This document shows, piece after piece, positions 1 through 10,790 of a stretch of 64,000 nucleotides of DNA. Numbering within the stretch: position 1 is the stretch's first letter; every line of letters starts with the position of its first letter. The stretch is from Hyaloscypha bicolor E (taxonomy: Eukaryota > Ascomycota > Leotiomycetes > Helotiales > Hyaloscyphaceae), in NCBI RefSeq assembly GCF_002865645.1, contig NW_020194664.1:331562-395561 (forward strand), given 5' to 3'. Below the pieces are notes generated by a model. That model was not told where the DNA came from and did no database searches. It worked only from the letters and a program-made list of their open reading frames with translations. Made by a program: the position numbers and the translations under genes.

Positions 1-14
1 AGCCCAGAAACGTT

Positions 15-160
15 ATGGAGCCCACAATCATCATGAAGCCCGCAGGCGTCAACAAACGTCATGAAGGCCACATACATTTTAAAGTCCCCAAAAACTATGA
101 AGCCACCAAACGTTTTGAAGCGTCCAAACGTTTGAAGGAACTCTCTAATCGAACGCATAT
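15..160. repeat. degenerate short repeats (AAACGTTTTGAAG-like)
   Basis: The stretch repeats variants of AAACGT(T/C)(A/T)TGAAG(G/C)C about six times at irregular 15-40 nt spacing, for example near 8, 55, 95, 111 and 126. A 67-codon frame from the ATG at 15 runs through it, but its protein is only the echo of the repeat (KRHEG, KRFEA, KRLKE). I see no known domain, so I record a repeat rather than a gene. Confidence 0.35.
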
Positions 161-218
161 ACATAAAGCACGACTACCACTTAAAAAGCCCAACTGCAGA
201 TCTTTCGCGTGGGACTAG

Positions 219-1052
219 AAGATCCATCTGACTTGAGATTGCTCTTTCATATTGCTTAAATTAATAAATAACTGAATAAAAGGAAGTTGCAGTGAAATCG
301 TGAGAAATTGACTTGATCGGCGCTACTCTCAAAAGTCAAAGGACAAAAGGCTCGATGGACGACCCTCCCAAATACTGCCCCAAATACTGCCCTTTGTCTT
401 TATTAAGCACTTAGCCGGTCTTTGCAGCTGTTCGATTTTCCCCTGTAAAAGCTGGGGTGCGTCGTAACTCGAGATTTGTGCCTTCATTGTTTGAGGCGTC
501 TTTGTCCCGCAAACTCAAAGCGTGAAGCCCCCTTTTCTCTGAAGCGAAAGTGCCTCTGAATTTGGCACGGCACGTAGCTTTTTGTCAAACAACTGCACTT
601 TTTGTAATGGGAGAAGATGGGCTAGTGTGAACCAGGCCACAGCTAATATAACTAGATCTACGGATGTACGTCCTCGTTCTTTCGCCCGTCCGCATTCGTC
701 TAGCTTACTTACTAGTCAGATGACAGCAGTACCAATAGAACGCCTCACCGCTCGCTATCTATATTTGCCGGTGGCACGGCTTGACATTCTGGCTCGCTAT
801 TATTGTTTGGCTGGTTCCTGAAGCGTGTGACGCTGACCTGCATGATCACCCCTCGTCAGTCTTATGGCATGCGGCACAGATGGGGATTTGAAATTATTCT
901 TGCCGAATGTGGGCTGACGAAGAACTTTAAGCATAACGAGAAGTCTGAAGAAGTATTATAAGAGCACAATGGTCCCCCCAAAAACTATATTGGAATGAGA
1001 TCATTGCTCATTGCCAGCCAGAATTCGAAATTCTCCCATCCTCACACTAACA
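219..1052. other. gene-poor upstream region
   Basis: About 830 bases of mixed composition hold no frame I can support. The short frames here start at TTG codons and have no recognisable content. A 12-nt direct repeat (CCAAATACTGCC) sits near 368-392. The last few hundred bases are presumably the promoter and 5' leader of the cupin gene that begins at 1,053. I see no clear TATA box. Confidence 0.4.
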
Positions 1053-1678
1053 ATGCCTTCCTCAAAACTCGACTACTCCACCCCCGTTCGCCGCATAATC
1101 ACTTCCCACGATCCAAAAGGGGTTGCCATCTTCGCCTCAGATGATCTCCTGCACCCAGATGACCCAACCACCGCACCCGCCTTCTCAGCTCCAAACGAGA
1201 GCTCCGCTTTCGGCGTAATACAAATCCATCGCAGCCGTGGCTTTCCCGCTGATAACCAATTACAGTTGAAGGAAGTGCACAAGACCCTTGTGCCGCTTGC
1301 TGATACCAAAGGTGCCCATGTAAGTCCGAGAGCTTAACAAACCTCTAACCACGTGCTCATGATATGTAATAGTGTCGCATCGTAGATCTGCCTCCTGCAG
1401 AAGCAAGCTGGATTCATCGTACGCTCAGTCTTGATTATGTGGTTGTTTTGAAAGGGGAAGTGACGCTGATCATTGATGGCGGTGTGGAGAAGACGTTGAA
1501 GGAGCAGGATGTTGTTGTGATGAGGGGCACGAATCATGAATGGGTTAATCGGGGAAAGGAGCTCGCGAGGGTGTTTGCTGTTCTGGTGCCGAGTAAGGAG
1601 ATTGTTACGGACGAGGGTGTGAGGTTGACGAAGACGGAGGCTGGAGATATATTTGATCCGAAGGAGGAGGATGATTAA
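1053..1678 (+). CDS. small cupin-domain protein (two exons)
   Basis: Exons are 1,053-1,319 and 1,373-1,678, encoding 190 aa. The 53-nt intron starts GTAAGT, carries a CTAAC branch-like site and ends TAG at 1,372; joining keeps the frame in phase 0. The start is the first ATG in frame, since the frame upstream begins only at TTG. Exon 2 encodes the cupin barrel: VDLPPAEASWIHRT, then SLDYVVVLKGEVTLIIDGG (motif 1 region, one clear His), then QDVVVMRGTNHEWVNRG (motif 2 with its His). This matches the small fungal cupin proteins of about 170-200 aa, most of unknown substrate. Motif 1 lacks the full HxH pair of metal-dependent oxalate decarboxylases, so enzymatic activity is not certain. The C-terminus is acidic (DPKEEDD). 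The gene looks intact. Confidence 0.85.
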
Positions 1679-1850
1679 GGGTTATGAAAGAATGGTCGAG
1701 TAACAATAGGCAGCTCCCTATCTTGAGTCCCGTGGTCTGTACAATGCTTCAAACCGGTGGTAGCTTCTCTGGAATGATTCTTGAAATCATTGTTAATTAG
1801 CTTATTATTATGTTAACCTCCTTTCAACTTCTTCCATATTCCTCAAAAGT

Positions 1851-3048
1851 TCATCGTTTCGAAGCCTCCCCATTGCCACCCCTTTCCTTGGCTTTATCCA
1901 CTATAGCCCGTTGTGTTTCCTCCTCTAAAATCTCTAATTCCTGGATCTTCTTCATTCTCTCCTTCTCTTTCCTGATCCTCTCGACTCTGTCTTGTGGAAC
2001 CTGCATGCCCTCATCGTCTTACGTGCCGGGCAGAGTTGCTCCAACCGGTTTCCGGGAAAGAGTCTTTGAAACAACGGTCGTGGTCTCGGAGGTTGCCTCC
2101 AATTCGTGAAGGGATGGGTATACATTTGAGGGTAATTCGGGCCCTAGCATGCGACTTGGGTCCAGTTCATGTCGCTGGGTAAACTTCGACTCTTGAGGAG
2201 TCCTGCTATCCATCTCTGCACGAGGGGGCAGGAATCCTTGCTTCTCTTGTTCCATCTCGTGTATTTTGTTGTTAGCCAGACTGGCGTGCCAATTTGTATC
2301 CGCGCTCATTTCATAAGGCCCAGGTCCGGGATCAAGCCCTCTTCGTGCAGGATGCCTGCGTTGACGATACCGAAATGCGGCTAAGACAAGAACAATAAGT
2401 GCTAGTATACCAATGATGACACCAATTCCAATTCCGGCTTTTCCACCAGTAGAGAGTCCGTTTGCTATTGTTGAAGAAGTTGGTCTCGATGCTTGGCTTG
2501 TCGTCTATGGTAAACTTTGAGCAATATTTTCATTACTCATGTGATAAGAAATACTGACCGTGGCAGAAGATAAAGTATTACTATTCGTTATAATCGTGGT
2601 TGAAGTCTGAACTTTTGTTAGTCCAGCGACAATTAGTGCTAATGAAGTGCTGGAAGAACTGCCACTGTCGGTGATCTCGAAGTTATCGCCTGTCATGTCA
2701 AAGCTAGGGCCGAAAATCACGATGGCGTAGTTATTCGCTGGTGTGATATTGGACGGGATGTCCCAGGTGTATGTTCCAAAATTGGGAGCATCGCCTGATG
2801 ACCATTAACTACCATCACCATCATACACAGAAGTGTGGTTACAACATACTGGCAATTGTTGTCCCGGATGCAGGGATATGTAGAACGCCAGTTTCCAGGA
2901 CTATGGTGATTGTGTCTCCTCCTCCTTGCCATGTAATCAGGAGCGTAGAACCTGCTTCGTAGATGGCGCCAGCTGAGGGACTAGTGATTTGCCCGAGGAC
3001 CACATCTGTCAGCTGGAAGACAATCAGGAATGCAAGTACATAGTTCAT
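1851..3048 (-). CDS. Kre9/Ser-Thr-rich GPI-type surface protein with one membrane segment
   Basis: Exons are 3,048-2,850, 2,794-2,559 and 2,504 downward. Introns of 55 nt (GTATGT...CAG) and 54 nt (GTCAGT...TAG) both restore the frame. The N-terminus (MNYVLAFLIVFQLTDVVLG) is a signal peptide. It is followed by a Kre9/Knh1-like beta domain (ITSPSAGAIYEAGSTLLITW ... TYTWDIPSNI ... NYAIVIFGPSF), a short Ser/Thr stalk, a transmembrane segment (GIGIGVIIGILALIVLVLAA) and a basic stop-transfer stretch (RYRQRRH). The cytoplasmic tail is hydrophilic. An in-frame TAA at 2,019-2,021 would end the protein at 306 aa. The same frame continues with a coiled-coil-like tail (RIRKEKERMKKIQELEILEE) to TGA at 1,851. 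Either the TAA is a premature stop, or a 36- or 51-nt GTAAGA...CAG intron starting at 2,022 removes it. The family is linked to cell-wall glucan; the exact role here is inferred. Confidence 0.75.
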
Positions 3049-3534
3049 GGTGAACGGATGAGACGATGGCGGGATTGGTACTTGTTGCAACCAAAAGTGC
3101 TAATGATCAGTCGAGAATAATTACAGAACATGCAATTGTAGCATTGCCTTAGAGATGAATACTCGAGGGGGTTTTGCTGAGCCTCAAAATGATTACATGG
3201 GAGCACAAGCTGAAGTTGGGGAACTTTTCATATGTGGAAAGTGGGTTTTATCAGGCTGGCTGTGCTGAACAACGAAAGTAAAACACGCAGCAGCTATCAC
3301 AATGGATTCAGAGAGATGTTTGGCTTTTAAGCTGGGAGCAGGTCAGCCATTGCTCAAAGTAGGTCTCGCCACGAATTGAATAAGAAGCAAATCTGAGTGT
3401 TGGCTTGGGGTCAAAGCGAAGCGCCATGGCTTGCCACTTTCAATGTGCAGTCAGACGACTCACAAGTTCCACAACACTCTAAGACATTGGGATTACGCCA
3501 CAAACTCCAGATAGGAGATGTGTCCGCTTTCGTT
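3049..3534. other. intergenic region, promoter of the Kre9-like gene
   Basis: About 490 bases separate the start of the Kre9-like gene from the 3' end of the kinase pseudogene; both are on the minus strand. Base composition is ordinary. I see no open frame, transposon end or RNA gene. It presumably contains the promoter of the Kre9-like gene. Confidence 0.4.
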
Positions 3535-4387
3535 CTACCGTTGGCCCAGTCCTAACGAATGCAAACTGGTTCTTTCACCTTGAAGAGACCGGTCACAGCG
3601 ACGACCATCTCTATACACCTCAGTAAAAACAATCTCATTGTACGGGTGGTATTCGGTTGTCTCTTTTGTCAAAGGCGTGATCCCATCTGGGGTATCTATG
3701 TTGATGTTGCATCCAAGTTCTATAAGGAGCTCATATGCCGTGTAAGAGCTAGCTAGTACCGCTTGGTAAAAGAGAAAGTGATCGTTCGCGTAAATCTTGA
3801 ACGCTTCGTTCCCTATTGTATGATTTTGATCACTGATCTATGCTGGCAGGTATAGGATAAAGTCAACTGTTAGGAGACGTTATAGCAATCGAATTGTATC
3901 TGCTCGAAGTACTCGAGGCTAGAAAATTTAAACAGCTGCGTAGTAATACTCCTCGTTTGGTAACTCGTCCAATTGCGCTAGGACTCGGCAAAGCGTCTCA
4001 TCCTTCGGCCCACAACGTAGTACAGAAGGTAGCTCTACATGATTGGCTTCAAATAAACGCCTGCCAATAGCAAAGGCAGGAGAGTACCCTGACTCAGCCG
4101 AACAGACGATATACTCTAGGGCTTGGTCTATACTTTGTATTTCTCGGTATGCGTATCCGAGGGAGTAGCATAGGAAAATGCTGAAGGCCGCTCTGCCCCT
4201 CTCTTCTTTGACCGTGGAGTTATTAACAATATATTTGAGTTCTGACTATACTCTAGGGCCTAGGGCATTATCGTGGATCTTCTTTGTTTGGGCGTGGATT
4301 TCTAGGATCTTCGAAACTGCGTTAGCTACTGTGATTGCATACTATATATGTACTAGGTAAGGGATAAAATAAATCAATTTTGATTAT

Positions 4388-4480
4388 GTGTTCCCTTCTT
4401 TCGCTTTTTCTTCCTTTCTTCATTTTATTTTTTCTTCCTTCCTTCCTTGCTTGCTTTTTCTGTTTTACCCTGCTTTCCTT
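4388..4480. repeat. pyrimidine-rich microsatellite tract
   Basis: The plus strand is almost pure C/T here (CTTCCTTCCTTCCTTGCTTG and similar runs). It lies in the non-coding middle of the kinase pseudogene, probably within an intron or eroded exon. Confidence 0.7.
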
Positions 4481-6078
4481 CTTCTGCTTGCTTTGAAGAG
4501 ATTTGACCGCCGCACACCTGTGTGTATACAGGTATCTAGACCAGGTTTAATATAATAGATAGATACTTACCGAGTAGGAATGCTCTAGGTCGTCAATAAG
4601 TGGTTGAAATGCGTCGTTAAGAGTGGTGTGTCTTCCTTAGAAAGTAGCGATAAAGTGAGTAGGTAGTATAATGGCTGCGAACCACAGTATAAGTATACCT
4701 TGTTTCCTATAGAAGGCTCCGAATTGCCAACTATCTATTTTAGAGTCTTTTAAAAGGCGAGATCGCTAGCGTAGTCTTTAATATCTTCCGACAAATATCT
4801 AGCAGGGGAGCAGAAAATCGCCATGCCTTTATTAAAACTTCAATGGCCAAAATTGATATCTCGTCTTCTTTAGAAATAGAAAATTAGCTGATGACTAAGG
4901 GAATAAGGCTTAGGTACTACGTACCTGACTGACTGCCCAAGTTAATACGGCTGATTAGTCGGTCGCCTCTAGGCAGGTCCCCGTAGAATCTCACACCCGC
5001 AAAGACCTCCAGAGTCAAGAGACCGAAAGCAAAGACGTCACACAACCAAAGCTCTAAATATACTAGGGTCTTTACAGACCTACTCATCTGCCTTTGAACC
5101 TCTGGAGCGTTATAGCACGTGGTCCCAGTATATGAATTATGTTCTGTGCTTTGAGGAGAGCGGTCGAAGTCCGCGATTTTAACCATAAACCCTGTCACTT
5201 TATCCTTATAGACAAGAACATTATCGAGTTTAATATCTCTATAGACAATTTTATAGGCATGGAGAAATTGTAAGCCTGAAGAAACACCGTTGTAAAACCT
5301 TAACTTTTGCTCGTCTGACAAAACTTGCAAGGAGAGAAAAGATCTAGCGTTCCCTGGTATAGCCAATTCTATAACGAGACTTGGCATAACCCCCCTAGAC
5401 ATACTATCCTACGAAAACGCTAATAATGTTGCAATTTTCGGGTGCTATCGAACTGATGGATGAGATAGGATTTCGACTTCGAATAAAATCGATCTAAGTC
5501 GACGGCAGTATTTATTATTGATTGTTAGATCTGCTAAATTTCGTGGGATTGATACCTTTACTGTCTTGATTGCGACAGCCTTCAATTTGCCCCTTAGCCC
5601 GCTAGCGCCCTTAGTAACCCTGTACGTCGCACCCTCTCCTAGATAGTTTAACTGGTGCTCGTCGAGAGAAGCATCAGAGAAATGGAATAGGTTGAGGTCT
5701 TCGACATTGCGGCTAGTTATGGTACGAACGAAACTGGTCAAAAGACACAGCCCTGGAGATGCATTCCCAATTTGGTTCGAGATGCTTCTTGATATCTCCA
5801 AAGAGTTGGAAATTGGCAAACCGGGTTTGACCCACTCAGTGTGTCAAAGGATTAATCACGTTAATCAAATTAATCGATTAATTAATTAATTAATGTGATT
5901 AGATTATGATTAACGTGATTCAGATTTTTTTTAATTAGATTAATCTAATTAATACTTGATTAATTACGTAATATTGGAGTTTCTTGACTTTTTTTACTTT
6001 TCTCTTTACTTTTACTTATTAATTATTAAATAATCTTATAACTAACTAATAATATTATAATAAAAAAAATCTAAATTA

Positions 6079-8860
6079 AGCTAAGAACCTCTTACTAGTA
6101 GCTAAGGAAGCCGGAATACCTAAATATTTCCTAGCTATTAAAGCTAAAATAGGAAATCTAGCTGTATTAGACTTCTAATAATCTAATAGCTTAATCTATA
6201 TATATATTAGTACTAATATATTAAAAAATATTAAGGAAATATCGGATAATTATTTAATAAAATTTAAGTGAGTTTTACTTACTTTTCTATTCTCTCTCTT
6301 TTCTTCTAAATAAGTTATTAATTCGTCTTCTATATTAGAAAACTTATTAGTAATATATATATCTAAGTTATCTTCGTCGGAATCGGTCATATTAATATCC
6401 GAGAAATCGGATCTAGTATAGGATAAATTATAATTGTATTTATATCTAAATATAAAATTAGTTATTAATTTATTAAAAAAATAATTAAAGGAATTACTTA
6501 TATATTATAATTAGTTTTTAATCTATTATATATATCCGAAGATATATTATTAGATAAGCTAATACTAGTTAATTCTTCTTGTTTAATTCGAGGATCAAGA
6601 ATAAGAACTAAATATAAAGCTTTACTTTTATTATCTAAAATACCTATTTTAGGATAATATTTTCGAAGTTTAGCTATATCCTAATCTATTATATCTGTAA
6701 ATGCTTTGTCCTATTAAAGATTAGTATAATATTATTAATAATATAAGAAGAATTTAAGAAAAGACTTACTTTAAATTCTTTTTTAAAATTTTCAAGTTTA
6801 TTATATATTTTATATACCTCAGGTATAATATAATATATAGTAGGGTAATTTTCGGCTTATAACTTAGTTATAGCTTTAATAAATATTGAAATTATATTTA
6901 AAATATTATTTAAATAAGTAATTTTAATATTAGTTAAAACTAGACTTTTATTTTTAAAAGCCTTCGAATTAGAGCTATTAATAACTACTTTAATAGCTTT
7001 ATATATATATAAAAAGTTCTTTAATATATAATAAGTTAAAGACTATTGTGTTTTTTAATCTATAAATAATTAGTATTAATTAATAATTAAAAAATTAAAA
7101 AATTAATTACTTACTAAGTTAAGGAAATTAAGTATTTTCTATATTAAAAGCTTTAATTTGAGCTTCTAATAGCCGTCGGTTTTCTTGATTGTATTTAAGA
7201 CCTATAATAGTCTTTTAAATCTTTTTCCAAATTAATAAATCTATAATTTATTAATAAAACTCTTATAAATTATATAGGAAACTTACTTATTACTTGTTTT
7301 CCCTCTTCTTTTTCTCTATCTTCGAGTTCTTCTATTTCTTGCTTATATAAACCTATAGAATAAGAGGTATTATAATTATTCTTAATAAGAGCTTTTAAAA
7401 TATCTTAAACTACTAAATTTAAAATATAAGCTATATAAGAAATATCTCCTTAAAATTTAATGCCTTTCTTATTATAATACTTTATAAAAGCCTTTAATAA
7501 GGTATTATTTGAGCTAGTATTATCTCGAGTAATACTAATTTAAAGTTAGTTAATAATAATTAAAATTAAAATTAAAATTAAAATTACTTACCTAGTTATA
7601 TTATATTTAATATTATATTCTCTTAAAGTATCTAAGAGAATAGATAGTATATAGATACCTGAGTAAATATTACTTAAATCTCGTATAGCTAGTAAATAAG
7701 ATTTTAATTTAAAATTATTATTTATAAAATATCTAAATAATTATTAATATTTTTCTTTAATAATTAAAAGAATACTAACTTATAGAGTAATTCCAAGAAT
7801 GGCCTTTTGATTTATACTTGTCTAAGTATCTAAAGTAATAGAAAAGATTTCTTAAGTTTTTATATTCTCAAGTAATTCTTTTTTAATTAATAAGCTTTTT
7901 TTAATATATCTTAATTCTAATTTATTTATAAGAACCTTAGTATATAAAGGCAGTATTTGATTAGTAATATATTAGTATTAAGTAAATAAATAAGATTAAT
8001 TAGAATATTTACTAATTTAAATAAGTTAAAAGCTTTTTAAAGCTAGAAGTAATAATAGCTCTAAAAGATATAGTATTAGAAATAATAAAATTTAATAATA
8101 ATCTTTTAAAGTAATTAATAGTAAAGCTTTCTTCGTATTAGCCGGTATCTTTATTAAATAGCTAGCCTATAGTAAGCTAACTAGATTAACTAGACTAGCT
8201 TAATACCTCGCTTTTACCTAATATATATATTAGTTAAATTAATTAAAAATTAATATTAATTAACTTATTATTAATCTTACTAGCCTTTAAGCTTAAAAGG
8301 CTTATAGACTTATAAGAATATCGAAAATAGATATAATAATTACTTATAGAGCTATAGATTTATTATTTAAGCCAGATTTTCCTAATATAAAATTATTTAA
8401 AATTTAAAATTAAATTATAATAATTACTTACCTATATCCTCGAACTAAGTACTTAATAGTATATATTCGGATATCTTCGGGATCTTTTTGGGAAGGATCT
8501 AATATCTTTTAAAGATATTTAAATTAATAGAAAGAAGGTTATTCCTTAAGTAGTTTAAGTTCAAAATCATCTTGATTTTGAATTAAGTTAATTTTAATCG
8601 AGGATTACTGAGATATTTTCGAATATATTAAGTAAAATAAAGTAACTTTATAGTTAAAAGCTTTTTAATACATATAGTAGTCGGTTTAATATTAATATTT
8701 GAAGTTTAGATATCAGAAAAATTATTAAGGAGAACAAGCTTCTTATATAGAGAAATTTTTAATTCTAAAGGGTTCTTAATATTTCTTCTAATTAGAAATT
8801 AGCTAGTAATATCAAAGCACTTATTATTAATAAAGGTTGATTTCTAATTATTTTATTTAT
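6079..8860 (-). pseudogene. hAT transposase relic with readable C-terminal dimerisation domain
   Basis: At 6,079-6,177 on the minus strand the frame reads KSNTARFPILALIARKYLGI, then PASLATSKRFLA. This matches the hAT dimerisation consensus (WWK...yPrLa.lArdyLaip...S.R.FS). The Trp before KSN is now TAG, as expected from TGG by G-to-A. Upstream, near 6,290-6,400, the same strand reads MTDSDEDNLDIYI and DELITYLEEKREN, like the acidic segment before that domain. Further 5' (to about 8,860) the frame is too degraded to read, and no zinc finger or catalytic residues can be assigned. The length, about 2.7 kb, suits a hAT transposase of 700-900 aa. Confidence 0.75.
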
Positions 8861-8879
8861 AATTAATATAATTTATAAG

Positions 8880-9045
8880 GGAGTGGAAATACCGAAAAAT
8901 CGAGGAGGTTCTGGATACTTCGCTTAGCTTGGTAAGCTGCGGCCTAGGCCGCCGCTAGGTGGCCGTAGCCCTAATACGGTAAAGCGTACTCCCGATGCGG
9001 CTAGCGCTATTACGTATCTAGTCACGTGCTCCATTAATCAAATTA
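8880..9045. other. GC-retaining island inside the hAT element
   Basis: About 165 bases of ordinary composition stand out within the AT-rich transposon. They contain the palindrome GCGGCCTAGGCCGC and, at 8,992-9,033, the modules CCCGATGCGGCTAGC and TTACGT..CTAGTCACGTG. Both modules recur in other short GC-retaining inserts of the window. It may be a small insert younger than the RIP episode, or a unique segment that RIP did not reach. I see no coding content. Confidence 0.5.
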
Positions 9046-9202
9046 ATTAATTAATAATCAATTAATCTGATTAGATTATAATTAGAATATGATTAATAGT
9101 AAATTTCCTTGATTAGATTAGATTAATGCCCATTAATCTAATCTAATCTAATCATTTGACACACTGGACCCACTCCAGGCTATCGCTCTGATCGCTCGCC
9201 AT

Positions 9203-9700
9203 TCCCACTAGCAGTATTGATTAGATAGGCTTTAGTGATTTTGCCGAATCGGTTGTCGACATTTTCTATCAGAGGGGCGAGCTCTGGTGCCTTGAATTCA
9301 CTTGATTCACCGGCCACGTGGCCTGCATCTACGAATACGAGTACGAGGACGCTAAACTGGAAACAGAAAGAAATGCGGCAGTATCACGTGGGCCAAAGGT
9401 TTCCATTTTCAGCCTCATACTCTGCCTACGTAGTTGGTAACCCCTTAGCCCTACTTCTCGTCATCCACGATCACAACTTTCATAACTTTTGGTTGCATTT
9501 ATAACCTCTCTATGGCTGTCAACCAAAATGGAGGACGCCTTGGTCTGTCTTTGTAGACACCTGGAGTCCCCCTAAAGGCGGGCTACTTCCGGTCAAGATT
9601 TTTTCATCTATAAAGACCTTTCTAAGAGAATTACTACTCTTCTCATTGCCGATGTCATACATTAGTCGGTTCCTGGAGTATGTAATTATCGTCTTCTAAA
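9203..9700. other. upstream region of the kinase pseudogene
   Basis: This is ordinary-composition DNA between the kinase start codon (minus strand, 9,202) and the AT-rich block. It is likely the old promoter. The 89-codon frame at 9,235-9,504 begins at TTG and has no recognisable content, so I do not call a gene. The sequence turns AT-rich from about 9,700. Confidence 0.4.
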
Positions 9701-10494
9701 AATAGCTAAACGTATTAGAGATAACAGACTGCGGATTTTCTATATTCTTATTATTATTGACTATATTAATTAAATTATTAACTTCCTTAATTATAATACT
9801 ATAGATAATAGACTTCTTATTAGAATAGTAAGCGAGCTCTATAAGGTTATACCAGACTTAGGCCACGAATAATTCATAGTAGTATAATAGTAATTCGTCT
9901 TATAGGTTTTTAAAAACTATTTGATTTATATTATTTTATCTAATAATATTATTCTTCTATTTCTAGAAAAGGAACTCATTATTAAAGGTACCGGGGGAAC
10001 CTTTAGTAAAATAAATATACCTGAGATTCTATAATATATTTCGGGATCTGAATTCATATATTTCATATTTAATAATATTTATTAAATATACTACTAATTA
10101 ATTAAGTAAAATAAGGAAATAATTATATTTATATAAAAAGTTACTAAATTAAAGAAGCTAACTATAATTATAAAATACCTATATTAAGGTAAAATAAACT
10201 ATCTCGAGCTTTATTACTTACTTTAATATATAAATATTATACTATTTCTTAGAAGCTATATTCTTAAGAATTAATATTTTCTATTCTTTCTATTTTACTA
10301 TATAGACCTAAATATCTTTATATAATAAGAAGTAATATTTAATAACTTTAGAAATATATCTATCTTTATAATAGTCTTAATTAGACTAGTATTAGCTTTA
10401 TAGAATATTTATAAACTCAATTAGTACTATAATTTAATACTAGCTTTCCTTATAATATATAAGTACTATTATTATATTAGACCCGCGAATATTA
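9701..10494. other. AT-rich transition zone, content unknown
   Basis: Nearly 800 bases pass from normal to very AT-rich sequence. No frame or element end can be recognised. An imperfect hairpin (AAAGGTACC...GGAACCTTT) with a G-run loop lies near 9,987-10,006. It is probably an eroded edge of the retroelement block. Confidence 0.4.
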
Positions 10495-10790
10495 TAGTAT
10501 AATAGGCTCTATTTTTCAAAAATTATATTATTTTAGTAGTTTTAAAGTTTTAGTTATATAGTAAAGATTATAGTCTTTTATATATAACTTATAGAAATTA
10601 TATAAAAAAGCTGGTTTTTTTATAGTTCTAGAGAATAATTTCTTTTTAATATTTAATTAATTAAGCTTTTATATATTATATATTATTTGTACTTTACTAT
10701 TTATACTTTTAATTTATTAATTTATTATTAAGTTATATTTTATATTCTAGTATACTTTATATAAGTTTTTGTTTTATTATAGTTTCTCTC
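10495..10790. repeat. dispersed repeat A, copy 1 (contains the 36-nt palindrome)
   Basis: This stretch matches 23,278-23,550 in the same orientation over about 270 bases, sharing runs such as TTTTAGTAGTTTTAAAGTTT and TTCTAGAGAATAATTTC. It contains the palindrome at 10,553-10,588, which also occurs just inside the copia 3' end. The repeat is therefore probably a copia-derived 3' untranslated segment. A terminal repeat of the intervening gypsy element is less likely, because no target duplication or canonical ends are visible. Confidence 0.55.

Larger units (their letters stand above)
5837..9166 (-). mobile_element. hAT DNA transposon, full length, RIP-mutated (3,330 bp)
   Basis: The ends are perfect 12-bp inverted repeats, CAGTGTGTCAAA at the left and TTTGACACACTG at the right. 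Exact 8-bp target duplications GACCCACT flank it at 5,829-5,836 and 9,167-9,174. An 8-bp duplication and a CAG...CTG terminus are diagnostic of the hAT superfamily. Both subterminal zones are packed with GATTA/TTAATC motifs, likely transposase binding sites. Inside, the minus strand carries a RIP-scarred transposase whose C-terminal dimerisation domain is still readable (separate entry). Base composition is extremely AT-rich apart from a GC island near the right end. The element interrupts codon 12/13 of the kinase gene. It cannot be autonomous now. Confidence 0.93.
3535..9202 (-). pseudogene. protein kinase - Sel1-like - ankyrin-like protein, split by a hAT transposon
   Basis: Read on the minus strand, the gene starts at the ATG at 9,202 (MASDQSDSLEWV, to 9,167), is interrupted by the hAT element, and resumes at 5,828 with KPGLPISNSLEISRS. 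The kinase part shows a glycine-rich segment (LGEGATYRVTKG), VAIKT, HPKIATLLAF, a catalytic loop VYRDIKLDNVL (YRD for HRD), ADFD in place of DFG, and YNAPEV. In-frame TAG codons fall at 5,445-5,447 and between HPKIATLLAFS and DSM. A 57-nt intron (4,868-4,924) joins to SEDEISILAIEVLIKAWRF. Around 3,950-4,250 comes a Sel1/TPR-like stretch (FLCYSLGYAYREI, QALEYIVCSAESGYSPAFA). Near 3,700 is an ankyrin-like unit (YELLIELGCNININIDTP type, ending DGITPL), and a stop lies at 3,535. Exon limits between 4,260 and 4,750 are unclear. Multi-domain kinases of this kind are common in ascomycetes. This copy is dead: one insertion plus several stops. Confidence 0.75.

Noticed and set aside
1073..1309. 78-codon frame antisense to the cupin exon 1
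   Set aside because: It is the shadow of the real exon, which has a start, splice site and conserved domain; the antisense frame has none.
9987..10006. Hairpin AAAGGTACC...GGAACCTTT as a terminator
   Set aside because: It is an isolated imperfect palindrome with no transcript or gene nearby to terminate.
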